Positions 37,751 to 48,841 of a DNA stretch of 64,000 bases are shown here, in pieces. Both the position numbers and the translations under genes were made by a program. The notes beneath the pieces were generated by a model. It was not told the DNA's origin and did not search any database. It worked only from the letters and a program-made list of their open reading frames with translations. The DNA is from Paramecium sonneborni (Eukaryota > Ciliophora > Oligohymenophorea > Peniculida > Parameciidae): positions 185,465 through 249,464 of the forward strand of contig CAJJDN010000024.1 in NCBI GenBank assembly GCA_905182985.1. The letters run 5' to 3'. Numbering within the stretch: position 1 is the first letter of the stretch; the number at the start of each line of letters is the position of its first letter.

Positions 37751-38960
37751 ATATTATCATTTAATTTAATTTAACTAAAATTAATTTTAAATATTATTAT
37801 TAGATATACATTTTTAATAAACAATTATCATAATAATATTTAATATAGTCCAAAGGCAATTAAAATTGGTAACAGAATAAATAATAATTGGAATTATGAC
37901 TTATTTTATTATTAATTCTATTCATTTTAATCTTTATCTTATTATTATTATCTTTATGGAGAAGCTGTTACTTTATTTGAAGAGATAAATGAGTTTTATT
38001 CAATTTTTATATCTGAGCCTCTCCTTTTTGGAGAAGATTATTATTAAATAAGATTTTCATCAGTATTATCTTATTAAGATGTATATTATTATTCTTATTG
38101 TCTACTCATTTTGATTCCATATTGCTATTATGATTAATAGGAATACTGTGTTAAGTGGATTGATTTTATTTGAATTGACTAATCGTAATACATTATAAGA
38201 TAGAGAATTTATAATTCCATCAATTTAATCTTTATCATGATTGGAAATTTCATAAAACTTAGCATCTAAAGAATCAGCAAGGTTTCTTCCTTGTTAGGTT
38301 TGAACTTGTCTAAATTCTAGAATTAAAATAACCTTTAATTTTCTAAATCCTAATGGGTAGCAACAATAACAATTTGAATCATATCAGATGAAACTTATTT
38401 TAAAATACTAATCCAATTTTCTAATGATTTAAATGAATCTTTGTTATCAATCTTATAAAAAATGATGGCACCAGCAGCACTACAATATTATATAAATAAT
38501 ATTAATTACTTTTAACAAAAGGTTTTTTATATTGCCATAAATTAAGAGCTTCCAGACTAATTAAAATAGTAATTGTTACTGTGTCCCATAATTAATTTTG
38601 AACTACAACTCCATCATTAAATTCTATAGATTTGCTTTCAAATTCAAGTCCAATAGTAGGATCATATTCCTAAATAAATTTGCCTTTAACATATTAAGAT
38701 AAAAAGCAGGATTTACCAACACCTAAAATTAATCTATAAATTAACCTTAGTCTCCAATCAATACAAATTTAAAGAGATATTAATAATCTTCAAAATTCAT
38801 AAATTTAATAATTATTCTTAATATTTATTTGATTACAACATAATAGGCAACATGATAAAAGTAATAAAATATTAATATATTTTAAAGTTTATTCAGTAGA
38901 ATTAGAAAATGAGAAAATCCATTTTTAAATAAATAGAAACAAATAATAATATAGATATCT
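37751..38960. repeat. Contig overlap B, second copy
   Basis: Second copy of 36540-37749. The Rab-like gene is repeated here at 37828-38800 (minus). Its last 184 bp and the sequence beyond also form the start of overlap C. Confidence 0.9.
37828..38800 (-). CDS. Tail-anchored Rab-like small GTPase (assembly duplicate)
   Basis: Identical, as far as compared, to 36617-37589, with the same five introns. It is the same locus seen in the next contig, not a paralogue. A third trace, only the first eight codons, remains at 40014-40037. Confidence 0.75.
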
Positions 38961-38995
38961 TAGAGAAAGTTTAGTAGAAAATGAAATGAATTTTA

Positions 38996-39550
38996 ATTTA
39001 TTAGGAGCTTATCAAAATTATATCTATAATTGTGGTGAATTTAATGCAAATTGTTCTGCCTTTTGTCCCTGCAATCCATTTATAGAATGTCCATTCAAAA
39101 AAATTGTAAGTGCTTACTTAAGATTTTGAAAATTATGTAAAAACAAGTACAACTGATATTATCTAATTGTATGATAATTTTATCAACAAATATCTATTTT
39201 TTAAAATTCTTATTTATTATACCTTTAAAGACTTATTAAAAAAAAGAACTGAAATTTAAGATTATATTTAACATTTTATAGATGATTGGAGTATAGATGT
39301 TGAATTAATGATGATAAAAGATATTCAAATAGATCAAAAAATAAAATCTGCTTTAGCTTAAACAGCAACAGAACTAAGCTAAATAATTCTATCTATTATA
39401 ACATAAACAAACATTTTAATCGCTGAATTTAATGTTTAATCTACTAATTTAATCAAAGAAGTTCCAGAACTTCTTAGTGCCAAAATTAGATATTTTGTAG
39501 TCATTTATAAAATAGGTTACGAATAATAAACCAAAGTTATGATAATATGA
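38996..39550 (+). pseudogene. Truncated stomatin/SPFH-like gene (first copy)
   Basis: The C-terminal half reads like stomatin: RTEIQDYIQHFIDDWSIDVE, LMMIKDIQIDQKIKSALAQT, ATELSQ, then AEFNVQSTNLIKEVPELLSA and IRYFVVI (family IKDV....L..A.A..ATE; QIRYL). The N-terminus, MNFNLLGAYQNYIYNCGEFN followed by FCPCNPFIECPFKKI, resembles the cysteine-rich entry of stomatins. Between them about 100 residues of the SPFH domain are missing and the frame changes without a usable intron. It is most likely a decayed copy. The same sequence occurs at 40233-40787. Confidence 0.5.
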
Positions 39551-39562
39551 TGTATTAATATT

Positions 39563-40012
39563 TCAATCATCTTTGAAAACACTAATAAAAGTATCTTTCC
39601 TTACAGTTACTCTCCCAACTTCTCTCATTCTTTTCTTTCCTTCTTTTTATCGATCTAATAACTTTTTCTTTCTTGTGTAATCTCCACCATAACATTTGGC
39701 AGTTACATTTTTTCCTGTACTTCCAATTTTTTCAGCTGCTATGACTTTACCACCAACTTTAGCCTAAATGGATACAACAAATAAATGTTAAGGAATATTA
39801 TCTTTTAATCTTTAACATATTTTTTTTCCTAATTAATGTGCTCTTTCTTCTGGTACCATAAATGACAATGCATCAACAGGATCATCCATTAAATGTATAA
39901 CCAATTTAACAATATTAGCTTTTTCGAATCCACAAAATTCATATTCTAAGGATCCATATCCTTTGGTAGCACTTTTAATTTTATCAAATAGATCTTAAAT
40001 AATTTCATTAAG
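39563..40012 (-). CDS. GUF1, 3' part (duplicate fragment)
   Basis: The C-terminal 150 codons of the GUF1 gene at 40800-42719, cut by the contig end. Assembly duplicate. Confidence 0.85.
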
Positions 40013-40013
40013 N

Positions 40014-41249
40014 ATATTAATAATCTTCAAAATTCATAAATTTAATAATTATTCTTAATATTTATTTGATTACAACATAATAGGCAACATGATAAAAGTA
40101 ATAAAATATTAATATATTTTAAAGTTTATTCAGTAGAATTAGAAAATGAGAAAATCCATTTTTAAATAAATAGAAACAAATAATAATATAGATATCTTAG
40201 AGAAAGTTTAGTAGAAAATGAAATGAATTTTAATTTATTAGGAGCTTATCAAAATTATATCTATAATTGTGGTGAATTTAATGCAAATTGTTCTGCCTTT
40301 TGTCCCTGCAATCCATTTATAGAATGTCCATTCAAAAAAATTGTAAGTGCTTACTTAAGATTTTGAAAATTATGTAAAAACAAGTACAACTGATATTATC
40401 TAATTGTATGATAATTTTATCAACAAATATCTATTTTTTAAAATTCTTATTTATTATACCTTTAAAGACTTATTAAAAAAAAGAACTGAAATTTAAGATT
40501 ATATTTAACATTTTATAGATGATTGGAGTATAGATGTTGAATTAATGATGATAAAAGATATTCAAATAGATCAAAAAATAAAATCTGCTTTAGCTTAAAC
40601 AGCAACAGAACTAAGCTAAATAATTCTATCTATTATAACATAAACAAACATTTTAATCGCTGAATTTAATGTTTAATCTACTAATTTAATCAAAGAAGTT
40701 CCAGAACTTCTTAGTGCCAAAATTAGATATTTTGTAGTCATTTATAAAATAGGTTACGAATAATAAACCAAAGTTATGATAATATGATGTATTAATATTT
40801 CAATCATCTTTGAAAACACTAATAAAAGTATCTTTCCTTACAGTTACTCTCCCAACTTCTCTCATTCTTTTCTTTCCTTCTTTTTATCGATCTAATAACT
40901 TTTTCTTTCTTGTGTAATCTCCACCATAACATTTGGCAGTTACATTTTTTCCTGTACTTCCAATTTTTTCAGCTGCTATGACTTTACCACCAACTTTAGC
41001 CTAAATGGATACAACAAATAAATGTTAAGGAATATTATCTTTTAATCTTTAACATATTTTTTTTCCTAATTAATGTGCTCTTTCTTCTGGTACCATAAAT
41101 GACAATGCATCAACAGGATCATCCATTAAATGTATAACCAATTTAACAATATTAGCTTTTTCGAATCCACAAAATTCATATTCTAAGGATCCATATCCTT
41201 TGGTAGCACTTTTAATTTTATCAAATAGATCTTAAATAATTTCATTAAG
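40014..41249. repeat. Contig overlap C, second copy
   Basis: Second copy of 38777-40012. Contains the second view of the truncated stomatin-like gene and the 3' third of the complete GUF1. Confidence 0.9.
40233..40787 (+). pseudogene. Truncated stomatin/SPFH-like gene (assembly duplicate)
   Basis: Same sequence as 38996-39550. It ends 12 bp from the convergent GUF1 stop. The identical breaks in both copies are uninformative, because both represent one locus. Confidence 0.5.
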
Positions 41250-42719
41250 TGGAAACTTAAAAGTGTATCTATCTTATTTATCATATTTTTCTGAATCAAT
41301 AAGTCTTCCATTTCTGGCATCACATAATTAAAATACAGATGGACTATATTCTTCAGGACACATAATAGTTGCAATAGCCATAGGTTATTCATAATGTTTA
41401 ATAACAGCTGCATCAGGTGCCATGATTGCATTTTCTACCATAACATCTTTACCATTTCTAAGAATAGCTTTATATGGGACACTAGGAGATGTTAATAATA
41501 CACTTAGATTATATTCATTTTCTAATCTTTCTCTGAAAACATCCATATGTAATACTCCAAGAAAACCACATCTATATCCATTTCCTAAAGCAGCAGAACT
41601 TTCCTTCTATATTATTACAGCAGGATCAGTTAATGCTAATTTGAATATAGATTTGTTTAATTCATTATAATCATCAGGATCTTCTGGATATATACCACAA
41701 TAAACTAATGGTTTTACTTACTCAAAACCTGTTTCAGGCAAAGTCTTTGAAAGAGGATGTCTAAAAGTATCTCCAATTCTAGCTTCATTTGATGCTTTCA
41801 TATTTGTCATTACATAACCTACTTAACCAGGTTCTAATCTTTCTTAAGGAACATTTTCCGGACTTTATATTCCTACCTAATTTAATATCCATTTAATTAC
41901 TTCAAAAACGTCGTATTTCTTTTTAAATGCACAAGATAATATTTAATCTCCTTTTTTTAAATATCCTCCTTTCATTAATATTAATAATACTACTCCTTTA
42001 TCTCTTAAATACCAACTATCAATTAAAAAACATTTTAATTCTTTGTGATCTTAAGGAGGTGGTATTAAAGTAACAATATTATTTAATAATTCTGCTACTC
42101 CAGTTCCTTTTTTAGCTGACACTTTAAATATTTCATTCGGATTCATATTAAATTTATCTACTAATTATTATATAACACTTTCAGTATTAGCAGATGTCAT
42201 ATCTATTTTATTGATAACTGGAATTATCTTTAAATTCTACTTCTTTGCTAAAATATAATTAGAGAGTGTTTAAGCTTATATTCCTTATGTTGCATCAATT
42301 AATAATATTGCACCTTCACATGCTCTCATTGAACGTGATACTTCATATGTAAAATCTACATGTCCTGGTGTATCAATTAAATTATATAAATACTAATTTC
42401 ATATTATTATTATATACTTTACCTCTATTCCATCTACTTTATAATACATTGCTGCTGATTATGCTTTTACTGTTATTCCTCTCTCTTTCTCTACTTCCAA
42501 TTTGTCTAAATATTACTCATGTTTCCCTTTTGTTATTGTTCCTGTAATCTCTAAAAATCTATCTGCTAATGTTGATTTTCCATGATCAATATGAGCTATT
42601 ATACAAAAGTTTCGAATCTTCTCTATGCTTATTTGATATTTAGATAACAACTGTAGACAAGTAATTGAATTTTTTAAAATATATTTTAACATCACAATTA
42701 AATTATATACAACTCTCAT
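40800..42719 (-). CDS. GUF1: Mitochondrial translation factor GUF1 (LepA/EF4)
   Basis: Ribosome-dependent GTPase that back-translocates or remodels mitochondrial ribosomes. The 629-residue product starts with a hydrophobic-basic leader ([18 protein letters not shown]) that fits mitochondrial import. G domain: [15 protein letters not shown] (G1), ERGITVKAQ (G2), DTPGHVD (G3), NKID (G4). Later LepA-specific parts include [20 protein letters not shown] and HMDV, and the C-terminal VRKD. One 30-nt intron at 42422-42393 between DGIE and YLYN.. before LIDTPGH. Complete and normal in length. A start at a later in-frame Met (42690s) is possible. Confidence 0.93.
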
Positions 42720-42842
42720 TTTTCATTCTTTTTATTTGCTTTATTCAATAATTATGATCTCAATTCTTTCAATCATTAGTCTAATCATGATCTAAGATTT
42801 TATATCACTAATAATTTATCACTTCTATATTTACAAAATTCA

Positions 42843-44337
42843 TCAAAATATAAACAATCTGTTATAATAAATGTTCTTCCCAATATTTAAAATATATCCC
42901 AACTTCTACCCAATAATTTAAATTTCGTCTCTTTAAATTTTAATTTATCTTTTTTAATTCCATTCCTAAATATATTCACCCATATATGTCATATGAAATG
43001 TAAATATTATTATTTTATCCTTTAAATTACTCCAACAAATTAATAATTCTCTATACTTTACAAGTACATAATAATATTATTATAATTATTTAAAGTCTCT
43101 TCTAATGTAAATATCTTTCCTACTTATCTATTTAGGTATATCTATTGCTTTATCTGCTAATTATTAAAATTTCTCCTTTTTTTCTTCTTCTATCAATCGA
43201 CTTTCTTTATTCTCTTTTTTATGCTGTCTTAAAATCATTTTAATCTATCTTATGTTAATCCTAATTAATCTAATTTTTATTATTCAATCTATATTATATT
43301 TTTTAATCCAACTCTTCTGCAAATTCTCTTTCTCTTCTTTCATAAGTTCATCCTATAAATTAGTATTCTTTTCTTCATTTTCTATTCTAACTCATTCAAT
43401 TAATTATGCTTTTATCTTATTATTCTTCTTATTATAAAATTATATTATATAAATAAAAATCAAAATTATAATTATTTACATTTTAGGTATTTAGTTCTCC
43501 AATATTTAATTTCTTAAATTAATACATCCTTTTCATATTCATTCTATATTTATTTTGCTTGATATTTTAAAAGAATTTATTTTGTTTTATCTACAATTGT
43601 TTATAAATTTTCCTCTATTTTAATTTTCTATTCAATTAATATTAAAGGATTCTGATGTATTTAAGTTGTTGTTGAATTTGGATTGACTAATTATCCTGAT
43701 GAATTATTAGAAAAATTGCATTTGTTTCTCTACTTTAAACTGGGATCTAAAAATTCACCTTCTATTGATTGTTTTTATGAATAAGATACTGAATGCTAAA
43801 TAGTTTATCTTTTAGGTTTAGGTTACTTTTAATCTTTTTCATTAAGTTTTTCAAAAAGTGCAATTAATGTGCTTCTTTCAGTATTTTAAATTTGTAATTA
43901 ATCAGATTAAATTTCATCAATAGATTTCACAAAATTTCCAAATTGTTTATGCATGTCAAAATTATTATTTGAAATGAATTAATTATATTTATTGGTATTC
44001 CTATGTTTAGTGGATTTAAGTAACTTCATGGCATTGTACTTGAGAGTTTTGAGAGAATCATTATTTTCAGTTGTATGATTTTGTTTTAACATAATAGATC
44101 CCTTGGGTTTTTGTAACAAAGAAGCAGATACAAAATATTATTGTTAATGTGAATTAGTAGGTGAAACTTTAAAAAATTGATGAGATTCAATATTCTTACC
44201 CAAAATATTGAAGAGTTTTTTCTTCATGTAATCACTATCTTAATTATTCTAAATTAAAACAAATGTACTTTTTGTTTATGATTGTCTTAAACCTTTGAAG
44301 ATTAAGGTTGACTATAAATTTAGTGAGAATTCGACAT
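42843..44337 (-). CDS. Coiled-coil protein, introns partly resolved
   Basis: Starts at ATG 44337 (MSNSHQIYSQPQSSKVQDNH); a 20-nt intron GTACAT..TTTAG follows after NHKQK. The next 230 residues are open: Ser/Asn/Lys-rich, then acidic helices (KIKIEENLQTIVDKTKQILL). A second, longer gap (about 50 nt near 43450) and a 19-nt intron near 43390 are needed before the coiled-coil part KNTNLQDELMKEEKENLQKS and IEEEKKEKFQQLADKAID. It ends near TGA 42845-42843. Exon joins in the last third are provisional. Function unknown. Confidence 0.5.
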
Positions 44338-44567
44338 AATGTCCTTAATTTAAAGCTTGGATTTTAAGTTCTAAGATTTTGAGATTGTTGCTTATTTAGA
44401 ATACATAATATTTATTTATTAGTATTTATTCTAATTGATTATTTTGATATATATGAATTATTTAGATGTTGTTAAGAGTAACCAAATATAATATTGATAG
44501 TACTATTAATGTATGTAAATTCGAGAATTATATATTAATTTTATATTTTGTTAAAATAATCAATAAT

Positions 44568-45313
44568 TCAATTATTCAATAACTCTTTCTCTTTTGATTT
44601 AAATAAAGAATCTAATTACTATGTTTACTTCTCAAATAAGTCTTATATTTATTTTTCAACTTATCTCATAGTATCTTCAGATGATACTTTTTTATAAGGT
44701 TTTAACTTAAGTTAAATATTTGTTTACATCATCAATGCATTCATGTCTGATTTATCTTAAATTTTGTTTAGCATCTTCCATTAATTTCTTCAAATTATTA
44801 ACAGCAATCATTCTACTCTCTTTAGTATTGCCTTATGCTAGTTAACAGACAATTTATTTGTCTTATTTCTTAACTTATAAATTAAGGTCTGAATTTTCTA
44901 AAGCCTATGAATGAAATTATCCATACTTTCATAACATCCATAATTGTTGATTCATCAAACACATTTAGAATCAATACTCCTTATGATTTTTATGATGCTT
45001 AAGCCAAAGAAGATAAAGGTAATTTTTCACCATATGCTTAAATTGAAACTCTATCCAGCATTTCAGGTGTTAATTTACCTACTTATAACTTCTTTAGTTA
45101 TTCTTAAAACTTCTAAGCATATTGATCAAACTTTGTTTGGTATACTGTAAAATCAATTGTTTTAGAAAGTCCAAGATTTTACTTCTCTTACTTTTTATCC
45201 ATTCTTTCTTAATCTTTCTTACTAATCTTAGCAAAATTATAGAAATATTATCTTTAAAAGCAACGCTATTATATTATAATAGGTCTGAATGCTGTTGAGA
45301 ATAATTTAATCAT
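44568..45313 (-). CDS. Mitochondrial ribosome recycling factor
   Basis: RRF splits the post-termination ribosome with EF-G. The 233-residue product begins MIKLFSTAFRPIIIQQRCFQ, a basic, acid-free mitochondrial targeting sequence. The RRF domain follows: KLQVGKLTPEMLDRVSIQAY (family L.TGRASP..L), GEKLPLSSLAQ, GVLILNVFDES, a helix with NNLKKLMEDAKQNLRQIRHE (family AK.AIRNIRRD) and VSSEDTMRQVEKQIQDLFEK at the end. Introns 44926-44905 and 44727-44706 (22 nt each). Arg of GRASP is Lys here. Confidence 0.88.
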
Positions 45314-45344
45314 AATTTATTAATATTTTCATTTTCTTAATATT

Positions 45345-45881
45345 ATGGCCCACAGAGAAAAATCTACATGTTATTAAGAACCAAGTTTTTAATTCTTTGT
45401 CAAAAAAGGCTTAATTAAACAAAATAATAAGGGATAGGTTTTTCCAATATTTACATATCGCATTAATAGTTAACCTTCTCCTTCAAAACATATTGAACTT
45501 CGCGTATTTCCATAAAAAATAGTAAAGAGATCTAATTTTTAACACAACAATCCCTCACCCTTTGTAATTACCAATATACCGAAAAAAAATACAGTTTATC
45601 AATCATATATTGAAAATATAATAAAAAGAAAAACAAAAGATAAACCAGAAAGTCGTAAAAAATACTCTAGTACAATTGATGAGATTAAGGGAAAATAAAT
45701 TGAAACTGTTTAAGATTGTTTTCTTCCTAAACTTCATTGTTTACATAATAAACCTTAGAATTTGAAATATCGTCATTCATTACCAAAGTAAGAGATCTAT
45801 ACAGAACCGAATCTTTAATAAAATTCATCAGATAGATTATAACCATGGGATTCAAGTTAAAAATCATTTGCTCTCTAATGA
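45345..45881 (+). CDS. Hypothetical basic protein
   Basis: A 178-residue intronless frame from ATG 45345, 32 bp from the start of the divergent RRF gene. It is rich in Lys, Ser, Pro and Gln (PSPSKHIELRVFPQKIVKRS; KRKTKDKPESRKKYS) with no predicted membrane segment and no family recognised. Its last 140 codons are repeated at 46538-46955 after the N gap because of the contig overlap. Confidence 0.6.
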
Positions 45882-46178
45882 AATAAAATTATATTTTTAT
45901 AGATTTACTATAATAATTTCATATGCATATATTAATAATTGTAAATGTGTGTACAAAAAAGAATGAATATTTGAAGATTAAGATTAAAAATATTAAGATG
46001 AGAGATTGGAAAAGAAATACATGACATATTTTAAAAATATGAATTTAAAGTGTTATTTTTAATGTTAATTATAATATTTATTATATATAAATATGCAATA
46101 TATGTATATTTAACCTTATGAGGCTTTTTTTTAAAAATTCTAAAAAAATGGGAAAATAACAAGAGGAGATTTAGTATC
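45464..46178. repeat. Contig overlap D, first copy (715 bp)
   Basis: Recurs at 46538-47252 (offset 1074) on the far side of the N run. It holds the 3' part of the 45345 gene and AT-rich flank. Confidence 0.88.
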
Positions 46179-46537
46179 NNNNNNNNNNNNNNNNNNNNNN
46201 NNNNNNNNNNNNNNNNNNNNNNNNNNNNNNNNNNNNNNNNNNNNNNNNNNNNNNNNNNNNNNNNNNNNNNNNNNNNNNNNNNNNNNNNNNNNNNNNNNNN
46301 NNNNNNNNNNNNNNNNNNNNNNNNNNNNNNNNNNNNNNNNNNNNNNNNNNNNNNNNNNNNNNNNNNNNNNNNNNNNNNNNNNNNNNNNNNNNNNNNNNNN
46401 NNNNNNNNNNNNNNNNNNNNNNNNNNNNNNNNNNNNNNNNNNNNNNNNNNNNNNNNNNNNNNNNNNNNNNNNNNNNNNNNNNNNNNNNNNNNNNNNNNNN
46501 NNNNNNNNNNNNNNNNNNNNNNNNNNNNNNNNNNNNN
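46179..46537. other. Assembly gap of 359 N
   Basis: Run of Ns with a fixed estimated size. Both flanks carry the same 715 bp, so the true gap is negative and the Ns represent no missing sequence. Confidence 0.95.
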
Positions 46538-47252
46538 TAATAGTTAACCTTCTCCTTCAAAACATATTGAACTTCGCGTATTTCCATAAAAAATAGTAAA
46601 GAGATCTAATTTTTAACACAACAATCCCTCACCCTTTGTAATTACCAATATACCGAAAAAAAATACAGTTTATCAATCATATATTGAAAATATAATAAAA
46701 AGAAAAACAAAAGATAAACCAGAAAGTCGTAAAAAATACTCTAGTACAATTGATGAGATTAAGGGAAAATAAATTGAAACTGTTTAAGATTGTTTTCTTC
46801 CTAAACTTCATTGTTTACATAATAAACCTTAGAATTTGAAATATCGTCATTCATTACCAAAGTAAGAGATCTATACAGAACCGAATCTTTAATAAAATTC
46901 ATCAGATAGATTATAACCATGGGATTCAAGTTAAAAATCATTTGCTCTCTAATGAAATAAAATTATATTTTTATAGATTTACTATAATAATTTCATATGC
47001 ATATATTAATAATTGTAAATGTGTGTACAAAAAAGAATGAATATTTGAAGATTAAGATTAAAAATATTAAGATGAGAGATTGGAAAAGAAATACATGACA
47101 TATTTTAAAAATATGAATTTAAAGTGTTATTTTTAATGTTAATTATAATATTTATTATATATAAATATGCAATATATGTATATTTAACCTTATGAGGCTT
47201 TTTTTTAAAAATTCTAAAAAAATGGGAAAATAACAAGAGGAGATTTAGTATC
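46538..47252. repeat. Contig overlap D, second copy
   Basis: Second copy of 45464-46178, with a truncated duplicate of the 45345 gene (46538-46955). Confidence 0.88.
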
Positions 47253-47374
47253 CATATTATAAGCAATGAATTACAATGAGATGTAAATATAAAGTTTGGT
47301 ATTAAAATTTAATGATGATGAAATAAGTAAAAGTAATTAAATATATAGCTTATAATTAGTTTTTGCTTTGTTTT

Positions 47375-48794
47375 ATGGTTCCAAATTTTCCTGCTTATCG
47401 ATTCCCAACTTAAACTTAAGCACCTATTCCTCAATAAGTAGATTAAGATTAGAATCAACAAAAATTGACTTAAGAATAACAATAACAAATATATGAAGAA
47501 TTCAAAACAATTTTAAAAGGATAAGAATATGAAAAAGTGTTAAATTATTTATGTAAAATGATTAATTGTATATTTTTAAGAATAGTACAAGGATATGGAT
47601 TTAGTGAATATAGTTGATTCGAATAGCAAATAAATTTGTACTTATATAGTGGTTTAATTTGATAATGAAGGATTGGCATTAAAGTTTTTGTCTTTATTGA
47701 CAGATTTTCGGGTTAATTTAAATTTTAAAGATTCGTTAAAATAATCAATATTATTTTATATATGTAGAGATGGTAAATTGAAATTACTGGATTTTCTATT
47801 ATCTCAGAATGCAATTAACATAAATGATTAAGATTAATATGGATAAACACCTTTATTTTATGCAGCTAGAGAAAATAAGATTGATATTGTTACAAGGTAT
47901 ATCTATATTATATAAATTAATTAGACTAGTTTAAGTTGGAGCTAATGTTAATCTAGTAGATACATTATCAAATTAAACAGCATTGTTTTATTCAGCAAGA
48001 GAAGGACATGCTGAAATTTGTAAAATTTTAATTGATGTAAATTTTTAATTAAATTTAGAATGGTTGTAATCCAAATCATTAAGATTAACATAAAAAAACA
48101 GCTTAATTTTTTGCTAAAAGATTTTAGAGAAAAGAAGTGATGGAATTATTTAATTCTTATTTCGGAAAAAATAAAGATGATTATAAAGCAAATTCTATTT
48201 ATAATAATGAGAATAGTAAAGGAGAACAACTTAAATAATAAAAGAAGAAAAATAAAGATTTACCAAAATAAGCATATAAATTAATGTTTACTGATGAATA
48301 TGGAAATTTATAAGAAGTAACAGCATCTGAGTTTGCTAAATTTTAATAATAATATCCATAAATAGCTAATTTAATAATAAATGCAGATGAATTAATTGAT
48401 GAAAATGTTTTAAATTCTATGAAGGATGATGAACTTTGGGAAAAATTAGCCAAAAAAGTTTTACAAATTTTATGGAAAGCAAAAGGAGCTTCATTATTTC
48501 ATAATCCAGTAGATGAAAAAAAGTATGGTATAAATGATTATTATGATATTGTTAAAAAACCTATGGATTTTGGAACTGTAAAGGTATTATAATATTTATA
48601 TATGTAAATAGCAAAAACTCAATACAAATTAATATAAAAATTGTAAAGAATTTTATAATGACATCATTTTAGTATTTGATAATTGTGTATTATATAATGG
48701 ATCAGAAAATGAAGTTGGTCAGATTGGACTCGAATTGAAATAAGAGTTCTTAAACCAAGTTGAATAAACTGGTCTAAAAAAGCATTTATTATGA
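47375..48794 (+). CDS. Ankyrin-repeat bromodomain protein
   Basis: Chromatin-type protein of 437 residues with four introns (47553-47580, 47897-47924, 48037-48058, 48584-48611). A Gln/Pro-rich start (MVPNFPAYRFPTQTQAPIPQ) is followed by ankyrin repeats: YGQTPLFYAARENKIDIV, RLVQVGANVNLVD, QTALFYSAREGHAEICKILI and KKTAQFFAKR. The C-terminal 110 residues are a bromodomain: SLFHNPVDEKKYGINDYYDI, VKKPMDFGTVK, then EFYNDIILVFDNCVLYNGSE, with the acetyl-lysine-contacting Asn in YNG and the preceding Tyr present. A reader of acetylated histones with a protein-binding ankyrin part is the likely role. Its TGA (48792-48794) overlaps an upstream in-frame ATG of the next gene. Confidence 0.88.
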
Positions 48795-48841
48795 TATATT
48801 ATATTAAACCATATTTATTAAAAATTTTCTTAATCAAATTT

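Larger units (their letters stand above)
38777..40012. repeat. Contig overlap C, first copy (1236 bp)
   Basis: Recurs at 40014-41249 (offset 1237) across the single N at 40013. Contains the stomatin-like fragment and the last part of GUF1. Confidence 0.9.

Noticed and set aside
37828..38800. Second Rab-like gene as a paralogue
   Set aside because: Same sequence and introns across a one-N contig join; an assembly duplicate.
41183..41670. Short frames on both strands within GUF1
   Set aside because: Shadows of the GUF1 coding sequence, which reads continuously on the minus strand in the ciliate code.
46171..46587. Minus-strand frame of about 138 codons crossing the N run
   Set aside because: Most of it is unknown sequence, and the flanks are duplicate contig ends.
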